Assembly (NCBI RefSeq): GCF_000208865.1
Contig: NC_018396.1
Coordinates: forward strand, 2,070,630 to 2,134,629
DNA length: 64,000 nt
Source of the DNA: Neospora caninum Liverpool
Taxonomy: Eukaryota > Apicomplexa > Conoidasida > Eucoccidiorida > Sarcocystidae
Reading direction: 5' to 3'
The notes under the pieces were generated by a model. It made no database searches and was not told the origin of the DNA. It saw only the letters and a program-made list of their open reading frames with translations. Shown here piece by piece: positions 13,294 to 24,850 of the stretch. Within the stretch, counting starts at the first letter, position 1, and the number at the start of each line of letters is the position of its first letter. The position numbers and the translations under genes were made by a program.

Positions 13294-16200
13294 ATGCAGG
13301 TAAGTCGTGTGAACGGCTTCCTTGTTTGCAAGTGACGCAGGCGGAAGAGGTCCGGACAACAGAGCAACTTCATGTGTCGAAAACGATTTCAAGAAGCGTC
13401 GCACGGGGCCACGCAGTAGCGCCACCAACTCCCGAGGTGCCCACTTTCTGCAGTCAACTCCGGTGTGGACTTCGGCGTCCCTGCTACTCTCTTTTCAGTT
13501 GCATTGCCGAGTTTTCGCTTTCTCTGTTGTCTCCTTAATCCAGAGAGGTCTTACGCCGTACCAAACCGAACTCTTCATGTGGGAGCGGCAGGTAATGTTC
13601 GTTACTTTCTCCTCTCCGCTGTTCTCTGTTGTTCTCTGCTGTTCTACGCTTCTCTCTGTTTTCCCGTCCTCCCAGAGAACCCCCCCCCTGTCCGTTGTGT
13701 TTGCCGTTGATTTTTTTCCCGTTGGCGCTTGCACTGCACAAGTGAACGTCCTCCTGCGTCTAACGTCCACGAACGAAGCAGCCGCTCGGGGAAGACAGTT
13801 GGGCACTCCCCTGCCTTTTCTTTTTTATTTGGTGCACGTGTTCCATAACACTAACTTCCCGGCTAAACATCACTTTTCTTTGAAACACACTTCCCTTCTC
13901 GCCGTTTCCGTCTGCGTCGCGAGGGTAGCCTTCTCTCCCTACGCGTGAAAAGAGTGCAAAGAGGCCTAACCTAGCCGAGAGCTGCATAGTATACTGACAC
14001 AGAGGACACACAGCTTCGACCGAATTCGGTGTGGACATTGCCGCAGTGGAGTCCGAATCTGTATCAGCTATGTGTCGGGGTATTCGTGGAATAACGATTA
14101 GAGCCACTGAGATGTGACGGGTGGCGATGCTTACAGATGAGAGAAATTCGCAAGATTTACCGGGCTCAGTATCTTCAGAGGCTTGCTGAGGTCACGGAAG
14201 AAGAGCGCCAGAAACAGCTTCAGCTGTACCTACAGGAGAAACGAGGTGAGCTCCCGAGAAGAGGCAGAAAACAGAATTCTGTGGTTGCAGCGCCTGCTCT
14301 GAATCCGTAACGCATGCGATTTCTGTCGGTTGCCAGCGTCTCATTCTGTTTTGCTTTTTGGTGGCTGATGCATCGCCAGAACGGCGACTCCGGCGAGAGG
14401 AGCACCTCCAGAGGATCTACGACGACAAGAAACGGCGAGCGGTCCTGAAGGATCGCATGCGGATTGAGAAGAAGGGTAGGCAACAGTCCACAGCAGTTCG
14501 GTCACGGTTCCCTGTCTCCTCACTGGCTCTTTTCGCCGCTGGACCGCCGTTTTCCCTTCACAGAACCACGGCTTTCTACTGGCGCTCGACCGCAGCCTAG
14601 CCGCTCTGTCTCTTCCATGTGGGGAACGTAGACCTGTCGCGCTCTTCTCTTCTCGCGCTGTGGGAGGGGACGGCCAGAGCCTGAAAACCACTCGGGGGGA
14701 AAGCTGGTCACTTTCTCTTGCACCACGGAAGAGACACGCAAGCATCCATGCAAATATTCGGAAGGCATGCACATCTGTGCCTGGTTTTCCCTCTCAGTCA
14801 CCCAGTCCCTGCAGACGGCTCGCGTCTCTCGGCGGAAGATTGCCCACGTTCTCTGGCTCAAGAAACTGCAGGTGAGGACGGGATCTCGTTTCATCTCTGT
14901 TTTCGGGATAGCCTTTCGCTTTTTCGTTGCTCCCGCAACACAGGAGACGCCCGCCGTCCCCCGCAGGACGGGCGAAGAAGGGGTGACTGATGTGGGGCGT
15001 CTCCGTCCTTCGCCTCCGAAAGACGAGCGCGCGGGGGCTGGGCTGTAGGGCTGCAGAATTCTTTTTCACATGCGAAAACGATTCTCTCTCGCACGCTCAC
15101 TGTCCTTTGAGGAGCACAAGAACCTCAAGCCTCAAGTGTAGGTATAGGGGTAAGGTGTACACCTATGCTGGCTCTCGTGTCAGGCGGAGAACTTCGTATC
15201 GACGTGCATCTCTGTATCCGTTCAGCAGTTCGCTGTGCATCCCCCAACACAGTTTCCATTTAGCACCAACTGTTCGGGCACCTGCCTCTTTGTCTTCGCT
15301 GGCACTTGCAGGACTCGTCAGATTTCCTGCAAGAGCAAGACGAAGCTGCTCGAGGCATTGCCGCGCTCGCGCGAGCGCGGGCGAAGGAGACGGGCGAGGA
15401 GGAAGAGGAAATTCTTGCGACGGAAATGGCGAAGCTGAAAGAAAACGCCTTTGAAAACTTGCCGTCTCGAAACGTCTCCGTCCCTGACCTCCTCGCTCAG
15501 CTGGGTACGCGCGCGCTCACGTTGCGTCACACAGAGAAGGAAGACGCGTGGAGGCGACCAGGCTCCCCGTTGCACGTGGCGGGTACACTACCCCGTTTAA
15601 TACTTAGTCCCGCGTAACCGCGAACCCCTCAGGTGCCTGGGGGTTTCGATCCAAACGTGCACTCAGGGGATTTAGGCGTTGTTTTCGTTTTGGAAAGAAG
15701 TGGATTGCGAGGGACTTCAAGCGCGATGCGTTTCGCAGCCGTTCCCGCGCGAAACTGTCTGGTGGATGACTGCCTTCTTGCGTGTAGGTCTCAACGACGA
15801 GAAAGTTAAATCGATAAAAAAGAAGATCACGGGGACCGACAACGTGTTCAGGTGAGTCGCACAAATAGTCTTGCCTCGCGTGTGGGGCCTCTAGCTTCTC
15901 GCCACGAGAGGAAGAAAACAGCTTCTGAAAACAGCATGTGGATGCCTGCCCTGTCACTCTCTGCTGCTTTCTAGTTTGCTGAAGCAGGAAGCCGCAAACC
16001 CACATGCCAACCCGCCGAAAGCGGTTTGTGTGAATGCGCGAATCGGGCGCTCCCGTCTCCGTTTCCCACCTGAGACAGAGGACGCGCTCACCTTCTTCTC
16101 ACTCTCGCGGGGTGTCTTTGTGTGCTGTTCTTTTCGCCAGACACATCATGGAAGATTCTTTTGCGGTGCTCCCCGAAGATGGCCCAGAGTTTGAAGAGGA

Positions 16201-17760
16201 CGGAGGAGCTGAGGCTAAACAGCAGAAGGCTCAACTTCTCACGGATCGCCAGCGTGCAGTTCTGACCTACGCAGGGTTCACAGGTTCGTCGCAGACGCGG
16301 CCTAGCGATTCTCTGATGGGTTCTCTCTTTCCCGAACATGGAAAAGCGCGCACCTTTTTCGGTGCGCGGAGTCGCCGAAAACGACTCCCCGTCATCTCCG
16401 TCGTCCTTGTGTTCCCAGTTTCTCTTTCCTCAGTCTCGTTTCCTCTTCTCCTTCCTCGCTCTCCGTGTGTCTCTTTCTTTCTCACCCTTCTGTGAGCCTT
16501 GCTTCGAAGCGACGGTTTTTCCTTCGGGAATTCCTGCCCTCACTGTGTCGCCTTGTCTTTGAATTTCTTCCTCTACGAACTCACAAGCAGTGGGATCGGG
16601 TCGAACCGGGGGACGGCTCGGCTCGAGGGCGTTTCTGTGGGTTGAGGCTGCCTCTTCACGGCTCCTGTGCGTTTTCCCTTACTGGCGTTTTGTGTTTTTT
16701 TGGCCATTTCGCAGAGGCCGAGAAGATGCGGCTGCTGGACGAGAAAATCGACATGTTGAACAAGAAGCTCGACGAGGACTACGAGCTCAGGGGCGCGCCC
16801 CAGAATCTGGTGTATCTACAGCTGCGTGACCACCTGCAGGCTGCGAAAATTTCTTTCCGCGTGAGGACACGTCTGCCGCGCCCTCCCACGTCTTTCTCTA
16901 GTGTGGCCCCACGTGTTCACTTCACGCCCACGAGCCCCTGTTTCTTTCTTCACATTTTTGGTTCATGGTCGGTCTGTGGAAGTCTCCCTTAGAAGACACT
17001 CGTGACGGCGCCAGCCGAGACAGAGACACGCAGGCACGGGGGTCGTGCGTGGAGCTGTTTCCGCCTCGTCGGGGTGCGAGAAGATGCTTTAATGCGCCAT
17101 TGTTCGCGTTTCTTGTTGTGCGCCGTGGTCTGCTCACTGGGCCGTTAAAGCGGGAAAAGGGACACACGTAGGGAACCCGGGGAAAGGGTAGTTACGAGAC
17201 GGAAAGTGGCTGGGGACTGCGCGTCACTGGTTGTTTCCGCATCCTCGGAGGGAGAGTCGCGACTCTCAGGCGCCGTGCTCGGTGCGTGTGTGTCTCAGGA
17301 GAAGCTGTACGTCCGGGAAACTCAGAAACGTCTGCAAGAGCAGCAAGGGAAGGCTGTGTCTCCGGGAACAGGTGAGGGAGCACGGAGGTGTTGGAAAACG
17401 CCTTCTGAACCCCACACATTCGCCGTGGTACGGAGACATTCCCGGCCCCTCCGTGCAGAGTCCGCAGTATCTGTTAATAAATGCCCATGGCGCAAGCTGG
17501 GGCGGACGTTCCTTTCGGAAACATATTTTTGGTCCACACCTGGTGCAACGGACACCGATACACCAGAGAGCAAAACCATCCGAGCATAAGGAAGATATAC
17601 ACGCCAGGAAACTCTGGCGTTTTGGGTGTCTCTCTCCGTGTGTCGGTTTCAGTGAACTCGGACCCGTGGCGCAAGTTCTTTTGTCCAACGTGTGTTTGTG
17701 GCGTGCGTGTCTGCAGGAGCACCAGCGAACAGTGACGAAAAAGGCAAAAACACTCGCTAG
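13294..17760 (+). CDS. Charged helical protein, 331 aa, 11 exons; possible mitoribosomal mS26-like subunit
   Basis: The exons are 13294-13299, 13544-13591, 14137-14245, 14380-14475, 14798-14871, 15312-15504, 15788-15851, 16141-16283, 16715-16860, 17299-17371 and 17717-17760. All ten junctions close in frame, giving 996 nt to a TAG stop. The first exon codes only Met-Gln, in the context AAAATGCAG|GTAAGT. The N-terminal half is basic and helical (YRAQYLQRLAEVTEEERQKQ, REEHLQRIYDDKKRR, SRRKIAHVLWLKKLQ), then comes an acidic helical stretch and PSRNVSVPDLLAQLGL. The order of a long charged helix, a basic R/K-rich patch ending in LKKLQ, and a short C-terminal helix recalls mitochondrial ribosomal protein mS26. 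That is inference from architecture, with no alignable motif. There is no obvious targeting presequence. The gene model is strong; the function is weak. Confidence 0.75.
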
Positions 17761-20012
17761 GGAAGCCGAGAAACGATCTGACCACTCGCCTGTTGATTCA
17801 AGATAGCTGGACGCGCTGGGTTTCATGATCCTAGGCCATTAGCCTGATTCCGCAGCGGCTCTGTTCACGCCTCACTAAATGCAGCACTGTTTTTTTCACG
17901 CATTTTATTTACCGGGGGAGATTCCTCCCCAGATGCGCTACTGTGGCCAGAGCCGTCGGTTCGGCAGCGAGACTTTCTGAGGCAAAAAGGTTTCGATCCC
18001 TGGTGACTCTCTCCCTGCGTTCTCAGTCGCGTGCGTTTTCACGACGAAACGGGGGGATCCCTCGGTCGACAAGACTGCGGGCGCTCCCACAAATGCCTGC
18101 ATTTCCAGTTCATCGGGCCCGAAACACATCTACACATCAGATTGCAAATGCATGGGGCTGCATCGAGTATTTACTTCTGTCCACTGCTCCCTGGATGTAT
18201 GTATACCTGCATTTAAAGAGAACACGCATGCGCATGGTAGTTGGTGTGCAGCTGCGTACACTTTTCAAAAAAAGTCGGGGAGGCAGGCGCTGCACGCGTG
18301 AAGCGAAGGAGAAAGTTCTCCTCACGAAGTCGTTGCTCTTTAGAGGCGCGTCGTGGAAAGGCAGCAGTTCGGTTGCTTCTTTTTCTCTATCCGTTTTTGC
18401 TCCGCACATCGCCTCCCTACCACTTTCTACATTACCACGTAGACGAGTCCAAGGCTTCGTTCAGTGTGAATACTGGCCGAGGTGGATCACTTGCCTTATC
18501 CAGCTAAGCACGACGTCTCGAATCCGCCCGTAACATATCGACGCCGCAGGGGCTTATGGGGAAGGGATCTTTCCCTGCGGGTAGTCCCGATAAGCTGCAG
18601 TTGCTTAAATTTTGAGGAAACAAGTCGGAACAAACCAGCTTTTTCTGGGGAGTCTATACTACGGGCTGGACAACTGGTTTAGATCTTGAATGTCGTGGTT
18701 GACCGGATCCAAGTTCTATTGTGCTTTTCATGGCCACCATGTTTAGTGTTTTCTTTTGAAACCCCTCACGCGGCATAGCAAGAGAATTCTTTTCTTAGGT
18801 GCCCGCCAGGTTTTTTCACCCAAAAATCTGTGGCGACGGCTGCACTGGAAGAAACCTGTGAGCATTCCAATCTAAACGTCACAGCTTGACGGCAGAGGCA
18901 AGTAATCTACAGATAAGGATACTTCGCCAGGGAGCCGAAGCCTTTTTACCACCAAAGTACCTCCCGGACACCAACTCGCCGTAGAAAGTCTCCAGGAAAT
19001 CAAGTTTGTGGAAACACATACGAGTCGTATTCTAGTGGATGCAAAAACCGAGAAGTCTAGCATCAGTTGTTATGTAGCGGATAGTGCAACTTTCTGCAGC
19101 GTGAGTTGTGAGAGACAGGGACGAGAAGGCAACTTGAGACGAATCTCGATTTCTCTCGTTTCTGCAAGAAAACTGGGCTGCTTGTGGTTCGTGGACACAC
19201 CGAAACAGAAGATTACCACCAGATTTCGTGTGAATCGGCGGTTTTTTCGGGAATGCCGACATTTTCGAAAAAAAAGGGGAGTTCCAAGTGCATACTCGTG
19301 GCCCCCAATTGTGTCTTGCTGGGCAACCTGTTGCCGTACGACCCTCCTTTGCGGTCCCTCTTCTACAAAAATGAACGTGTGTCCTGTTCTTTTGACTTTC
19401 CAGCATTTTCGTTTGCACTATTTCGTTCTTTGAGCACTTTCAAATCTCCAGGATCCGCCTGTCCTCGTGGTTTCTTGTCTTTGCGATGATTGCGCGCTTG
19501 TCACGTGCCAGCAGCGCGACCTCTCTTGCCGCGAGTCCCCAGGCAAACTAACGCGTTTTGCGGGCTTTTCTTCTGCTTCGCTCCACCCTGAAAAACGACA
19601 AAGGCTTCGTTTACTTCTCCAGGAAGCAGTTTCCAGGTTTTCTTTCGAGCACGGAGACCCAAAAAACGCCTTCGACCGTTTCTGGGGTCCGGTGTCCCCG
19701 CTCCCCCTCCGCCCCTCGCTTGCCGCGCACCTGTGCACGGCCGTGTCGGGCGGGGAGCGGGAAACGCTGGCATGGGAGTAACCTTTGCAATTTCTGCACA
19801 GTCTTTACGTGTTTTCGCGCAATCCTTGTGTGGGTGTTTCTATCTTCAGTCCAGTTGGTTCCCTCGAGCTTTTCAAGAGACGCCTTTCGCTAGGCAAACG
19901 CGTCGAAGTCCTGGGGCAGCGAGTGACTCAAGGCGCCCAAGATCCACATCCGCGCCCAAACAGCCACTGTTTTCTCCTGGACCTTGAGCCCGGAGCAGTT
20001 GTTTCCTTTTAG
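17761..20012. other. Intergenic or intronic region with a mitochondrial-derived fragment
   Basis: No exon could be placed with confidence. The missing 5' exon(s) of the gene at 20.0-23.8 kb should lie here. One + strand frame at 19785-20012 follows a good acceptor (TATCTTCAG) but lacks a clear donor. A mitochondrial-like fragment at 18637-18723 is annotated separately. Confidence 0.4.
18637..18723 (+). pseudogene. Nuclear mitochondrial fragment (NUMT), cox3-like
   Basis: By eye, this 87-bp stretch differs at about seven positions from 60656-60742. The copy near 60.7 kb reads [18 protein letters not shown] and continues into a cox1 fragment on the opposite strand, so the shared block is mitochondrial. 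In this copy the frame is broken by a TGA (after LDLECRG), as expected for a decayed nuclear insertion. The cox3 assignment comes from the SFFWGV pattern and is less certain than the cox1 call. Confidence 0.6.
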
Positions 20013-23000
20013 AGGAGGCGTACGTCCAGCTTTTCGTCGAGCGAACCCTCCTTCTCTCGCCAAGGCGCCGGCGAGTTCGAGGCGAGAGAACGCAGGTCCG
20101 AGACAGGTGAAACAAAGACAAGCAAGGACGATCGTGAAGAGGCAACAGCCGAGCGAAAAGCGCGAAGGACGATCGAGGCGACAGGCGCGACACGGGACAC
20201 AGGCACAAAGTCCAACGAATCCTTCCCGAAGGGCGAATCGGGGAATGGACAGGCGCGTACACGTTTCGAAAATAGATGCGGAGTTGGCCTCAACGATATC
20301 TTTGGAGGCGGGTCTAGGACGCTTGGAAACGGAACACTCTATGCAGTGGGAAGGTATTTACATTCATAAACTTGTCTCCCTGAAGAACGCATTAACGCAG
20401 TGGCGTCTAGATCCAACCGCCAGCTCAAAGAAGGAATCCGGAACCTGAGTTTGGTCAATCGACAAGATCGCAGACCGACAGGGTCACCGGCTGAAGAAGA
20501 GGCAAGGCAGATGGTTCTCAGACGCCCGTCCTTTCTTCCGCTCCCCAAGTTCCACTCCTTCCTCTTACTTTTTTTCGCTTTTTGTTGACGCCTTTCTCTG
20601 CCAACCTCAGCCTCCTCTGGGCCTTGCCAGCTTCCCTTCCTTTTCCCTTCCTCACCTTCCTGCGCGGTCTCTCCTGCCTGCCGCTCGGGTATTTCGTCTT
20701 CCCGGCCACTGCTTCCTCCCTATCTTTTCCTGTGTCTCTCACCAGTCTTTCCCCCCTCCAGGTTCAGTCTCCCCTTTCTTCTTCTGCGCTCCCTTGGCCC
20801 CCGTGGGGCTGGCGAAGCGGAGCCTCATGGACAGCGCAGCACCATGGCGGGCATCGACGCGCTGGCTTTAGCCACTCGCCTGGAGCAACTGGAGGAGCTT
20901 CAGCGCGTGTGTTTCTCTCCCTTGCAGCTCGCCGCTGGGGAAGGCTCGGGCCTCTCTCAGGCGGCTCTGTGCGGTCCTGTCTTCTCGCGGCAAACAGTTC
21001 AAGTCGCAGGTCGCCCACCGCCTTTGTCTTCTCACCCGGCGCTTGCTCGATCTGCCCCACCCACGCTGGCACCTCTGCCCTGTTCTCTGCCTGCGTGCTC
21101 GCCGAGGCACCCTTTGTTCACTTTGCTTTCCTCTCGATCGACCTTCCTCCCTCAACTGCCTCTCGGTTCTTGGCATTCTTGGAATCCGAGGAAAGGCGGC
21201 TTCTCTGCGCCCATCCACCTTCCGAGTGCTTCCTTTTCCATGCCGCCTTCCTGTCCGTCTCTGCAGTTCCTGTCTTCGAGAGTTCCCCACCCAGCTGTCT
21301 CTGCTGCTCCGCACCTACCGACTTCTCTCGCCTTCCCCCCGCGGCCATCTATCGCCGTCTCGGCCGTCCCCTCCACCTCTGCGTCCCTCTCGGGTTGTTC
21401 TCTCCCTTCCAGCTCCTCGCCTTCTCTCTCTTCTCCGGTCCCCCTCTCTTTTTCTCTCTCTCCCGCTCCTTCTCACCCTGCCTCTCCGTCTGCGGCGCAA
21501 ACCGGATCTTCTCTGCCGCCGCTTTCCTCTCGCCCTCACCCTTCGCTCCTCCCGTCGCCTCGCTCGTGTGAAGCGGGAAGAGCTCCTGAGACGTCCAGCC
21601 TGATTGGTTCGCCTTTGCGGCCTCCGGCTGGCCAAGCCGAATCTTCACTTCATTCTTCGTCTTCTTTGTCTTCTTCTTCTCTGCCCTCTCTCTTTGATCT
21701 CCGTCCGCTCTCGTTTTCTGCAGGAGCGTGCCAAGGCTCTTCAACTCTGCTTTCTTCTCACGACCTTTCTTCCTCTCATGCACTTTCGTCCTGTTCGGAA
21801 CTCAGCGCTGACGACAAACCCCACTCTCCGTCTTCCTCCCTTCCTTCCTCGTCGTCCTCCCCATCTTCATCCCTCCCTTCCTCGTCGTCCTCTCCATCTT
21901 CCTCCCTTCCTTCCTCGTCGTCCTCCCCATCTTCCTCCCTTCCTTCCTCGTCGTCCTCTCCATCTTCCTCCCTTCCTTCCTCGTCGTCCTCTCCATCTTC
22001 CACCCTTCCTTCCTCGTCGTCCTCTCCATCTTCCTCCCTTCCTTCCTCGTCGTCCTCTCCATCTTCCTCCCTTCCTTCCTCGTCGTCCTCTCCATCTTCC
22101 TCCCTTCCTTCCTCGTCGTCCTCTCCATCTTCCTCCCTTCCTTCCTCGTCGTCCTCTCCATCTTCCTCCCTTCCTTCCTCGTCGTCCTCTCCATCTTCCT
22201 CCCTTCCTTCCTCGTCGTCCTCTCCATCTTCCTCCCTTCCTTCCTCGTCGTCCTCTCCATCTTCCTCTCCGTCTTTCTCCGCGCCTTTCCCGCGTTCTTC
22301 TTCTTCTTCCTCTGCCTCCGCCGCCTGTACAGCGTATTCCAGTCTGTCGAGTTCGTGTGTTTCCTGCTGTCCTTCCTCCTCTTCTTCTCCCCTGTCTTGC
22401 TCGCCGTCTTCCTCGTTCCCCAGGCCTCCGCCTGCGCTGTCGCGGAGAGGCGGTTTCCCCCGGTAAGGGCGACCGACCGCCAGCCGATTCGTCTGCCAAG
22501 GTCGAGGCCGGCTTCCGCTCTGTTTTTCTTCAGCAGAATCTCCAACGGGTGTTTCCCTCACTGCCCAAAACGCCGCTTCTTCCTCGGCTTCGACTTGTTG
22601 TCTTCCTCTCGGTGAGGCCGGACCCGGGGAGGCAGGAACGGGGCGAGGGAGCGCGAACGACGGCCTGCCGGGACTCACGCAGGCAGCGCAAAGAGACGTT
22701 TCCGTCGAAGAAGCGGAACGGCAGGGGAAAAGGAGAAGAGAAGCGGCAGCCTTAGCCGCCTTCCCGGAAGAAGCCGACGAGCATACCCTGGCACAGGCTA
22801 CAGCAGAGCACCGGGGCGAAGCCTGGGACACGAAGGGTGACAGGAGACCGCCACCCGCATCGGTGTTCTTCCTTTGGCACAGCCTCCTTGACGTGTTCCC
22901 GAAAACCACCAGAGACTCCACAGAGCGGAGCAGAAGGAGGAATCCCTGTTCACGTGGCCTTTCCGCTTCGGCGTGGACCGCCCCGGCGACGCTTTCTGAC

Positions 23001-23813
23001 GAAGCTCTGAGCGACCAACCAGAAGAGAAAGTGACGAGAAGACAGATCGAAGGAGACCCTCCGTGCTCCGTTTCTGCGCGAGACAGCGGGTGTCTGAGAA
23101 GAACAGAGAGTCTCCAAGGAGACACAGAGAAAGAGACAGACGACGCAGCCGAGCACCGCGACGAAGACGGCGAGAACTCCGCAGTGGACGGGAGTCTTCT
23201 TCTCCCATTTTCGGTGGTGGAGATTCTTCTAACAGAGCTCACGAAACAGAGAAAAACACGCGGTTGGAAGAGAAAAGGCGCTGCGAGGGACGGCAGAGGC
23301 TCTAGCAAGAGAGGGGTGGCGTCTCAGGAAGGAAGCACGACTCTTCCTACTCCACATCACGCCGTGTTTCCTGGAAGCCCATTCTTGTGTCCAGGTGAAT
23401 TGGGCGCTTGCGGATGGCAGGATGGAAGGAGCAGTGCGGGCGGGAGCTGTCTAGACACCCCAGAGGGCTGCGAGAAGACTCCTGTCGAGACCTCGAAGTG
23501 TCGAGACACCAGAAACGAAGAGGCAATCTGGGCACGCGTCGCGGCAGCGACCGGCCTGTCTGAGAGCGTGTGTTTTCGCGCGTGGCGTGTCAGTGTCGCG
23601 GAGAAGAATTTCATCGGTGAGACTTGGGTACAGGGGACAGGGAGACCGTCCCCCAACGCGAAAAGCTGCTGCTCTCTCTGCGCCACTCTGCCACGAAGAG
23701 TCTTTTCTGGCTGTCATGTTTCTGCCAGTGGGTATACCCGCAGAATTCCTTCTTCCTTCGATTTCTCGCTTCCTTTCGCAGGACACCTGGGAGTGCTCTA
23801 CGTCCCTCCCTAG
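20013..23813 (+). CDS. Unrecognised multi-exon gene with Ser-rich minisatellite, 5' end missing
   Basis: Exon 20013-20353 follows the acceptor TTTCCTTTTAG and reads EPSFSRQGAGEFEARERRSE and onward. It joins in frame (phase 2) to an exon starting at 20762 that contains MAGIDALALATRLEQLEELQ. This second exon stays open to a donor at 22462 and would then include about 13 copies of an 11-residue Ser/Pro/Leu repeat. Alternatively it ends near 21009 and the repeat is intronic, with a small exon at 22424-22462. A further exon from about 22534 to 23616 contains VSVEEAERQGKRRRE, LLPFSVVEILLTELTKQRK and IWARVAAATGLSESVCFRAW, and joins exon 23782-23813 to end HLGVLYVPP before TAG. The intron at 22463-22533 fits frame only under the alternative model. 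The W...VA..TG...C...W pattern vaguely recalls a Myb/SANT helix, but I would not assign it. Confidence 0.55.
21838..22268. repeat. 33-bp minisatellite, about 13 units
   Basis: The unit is a C/T-rich 33-mer that includes CTTCCTCGTCGTCCTC, repeated almost perfectly. Because 33 is divisible by three, each frame repeats an 11-residue motif: + strand frames give SSSSSPSSSLP or a Pro/Leu/His/Arg repeat, and - strand frames give an acidic EDGEDDEEGRE or Arg/Lys-rich repeat. The + strand is pyrimidine-rich well beyond the repeat, which is typical both of coccidian introns and of Ser-rich exons. Confidence 0.9.
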
Positions 23814-23971
23814 GCCTCTCTCCGCCTTCCTCGCGCCCCGCCGGTGGTGCTCATCGGCCAGCACGAAAGGAAAGAAGAAGCCTTCTATGCTAGAAGCAAA
23901 GCGACGCTCAACTTCAAGTACGTACAAGAACAACATACGGACTTACATATATTTTTATGTATGCATACGTA

Positions 23972-24008
<37 letters not shown>

Positions 24009-24704
24009 GTTATGGTTGGTTTTATGTGCGAGGGAAAAACGCGTATCTCTACGTGAGTGTGTGTGTCTACGTGACAAAGACTGTCTTCTTTTTTGGCGGC
24101 CGCCTTCGCCTGAACAGGAGACTCGCCCGTGGGGGTTCGCTGAGCCTGCGGGAAGCAAAGAAACGAATTTCGACGAGACTACAAAAGGTTTCGTCAACGC
24201 TACTCGTCGGCGCGACAGCTCCCCGGAGAGTCACCACACTTCCTCGTTCACATCCAAAAAACTTGAATTTTCTGCGACACTCAATAGCTCCACCTTGCGA
24301 ACATCCTGTCGCTCCTTCGCACGCTCCGTCTCTCCACTGGATCTCACCGCCAAAAACCCTCCACGAAAGCCACACACTGACGAGTGAAATAGCCTCTTGT
24401 AGAATGGGTATATATACCAAGACATACATCAGATGCATTGTATGTAGACAATGTTACGCAATAGACAAGTAAAAAAGACAGAGAGGTCGTAGAGTGGAAA
24501 GTCTCAGCATGTGCCCCATATCATCCTGACGCAAAAGCGTACTGGATGTCCAGCTTGCTGAATGGGTTGGTGTTGCCTTTGCGCTTCTTTCCCCGAAGCA
24601 CGAGCCTTTCTCTGTATCGAGTCCCTTTTGTCGTCTGAGAGGAACTAGTCACTCTCTGTTGCTCCTCCGACCGCGCAGTGCGCTTTCAAATCATCCCAAA
24701 CGTC
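23814..24704. other. Convergent intergenic region with a TA microsatellite
   Basis: This lies between the TAG at 23813 and the stop of WDR74 at 24705. It holds an AT-rich stretch with a (TA)n run at about 23974-24006 and presumably both 3' UTRs. Open frames across it on both strands (for example + frame 23587-24387) have repetitive TYIYIYI content and are not genes. Confidence 0.6.
23974..24006. repeat. (TA)n microsatellite
   Basis: An uninterrupted TA dinucleotide run of about 33 bp in the intergenic region between convergent genes. It is likely length-polymorphic between strains. Confidence 0.9.
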
Positions 24705-24850
24705 CTAGTCCTCTTCTCCAGAATCATCTTCCTCTTCTTCCCCAGAATCATCTTCCTCGTCTTCCCCCGAATCATCTTCATCTTCTTCCCCAGAATCATC
24801 CTCATCGTCTTCCCCCGAATCAGCGTCCTCGTCTTCCCCAGAACCATCTT
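24705..24850. repeat. Degenerate coding repeat of the acidic WDR74 tail
   Basis: The last exon of WDR74 contains degenerate tandem units, on the + strand based on CCAGAATCATCTTCCTC, coding Asp-Asp-Ser-Gly-Glu-Glu. Unit spacing is mostly 27-30 bp and always keeps the frame. Confidence 0.7.

Noticed and set aside
12589..13335. 248-aa + strand open frame
   Set aside because: No ATG-supported domain; it runs through the first exon and donor of the 331-aa gene in the same frame and is probably its 5' UTR.
21776..23308. 510-aa - strand open frame with an acidic repeat
   Set aside because: Openness is explained by the 33-bp repeat and pyrimidine bias. The opposite strand at 22.5-23.6 kb has more protein-like sequence, joined by good splice sites to a short last exon.
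23587..24387. 266-aa + strand open frame
   Set aside because: It includes the TA microsatellite translated as repeated Ile-Tyr and crosses the proposed stop at 23813 in another frame.
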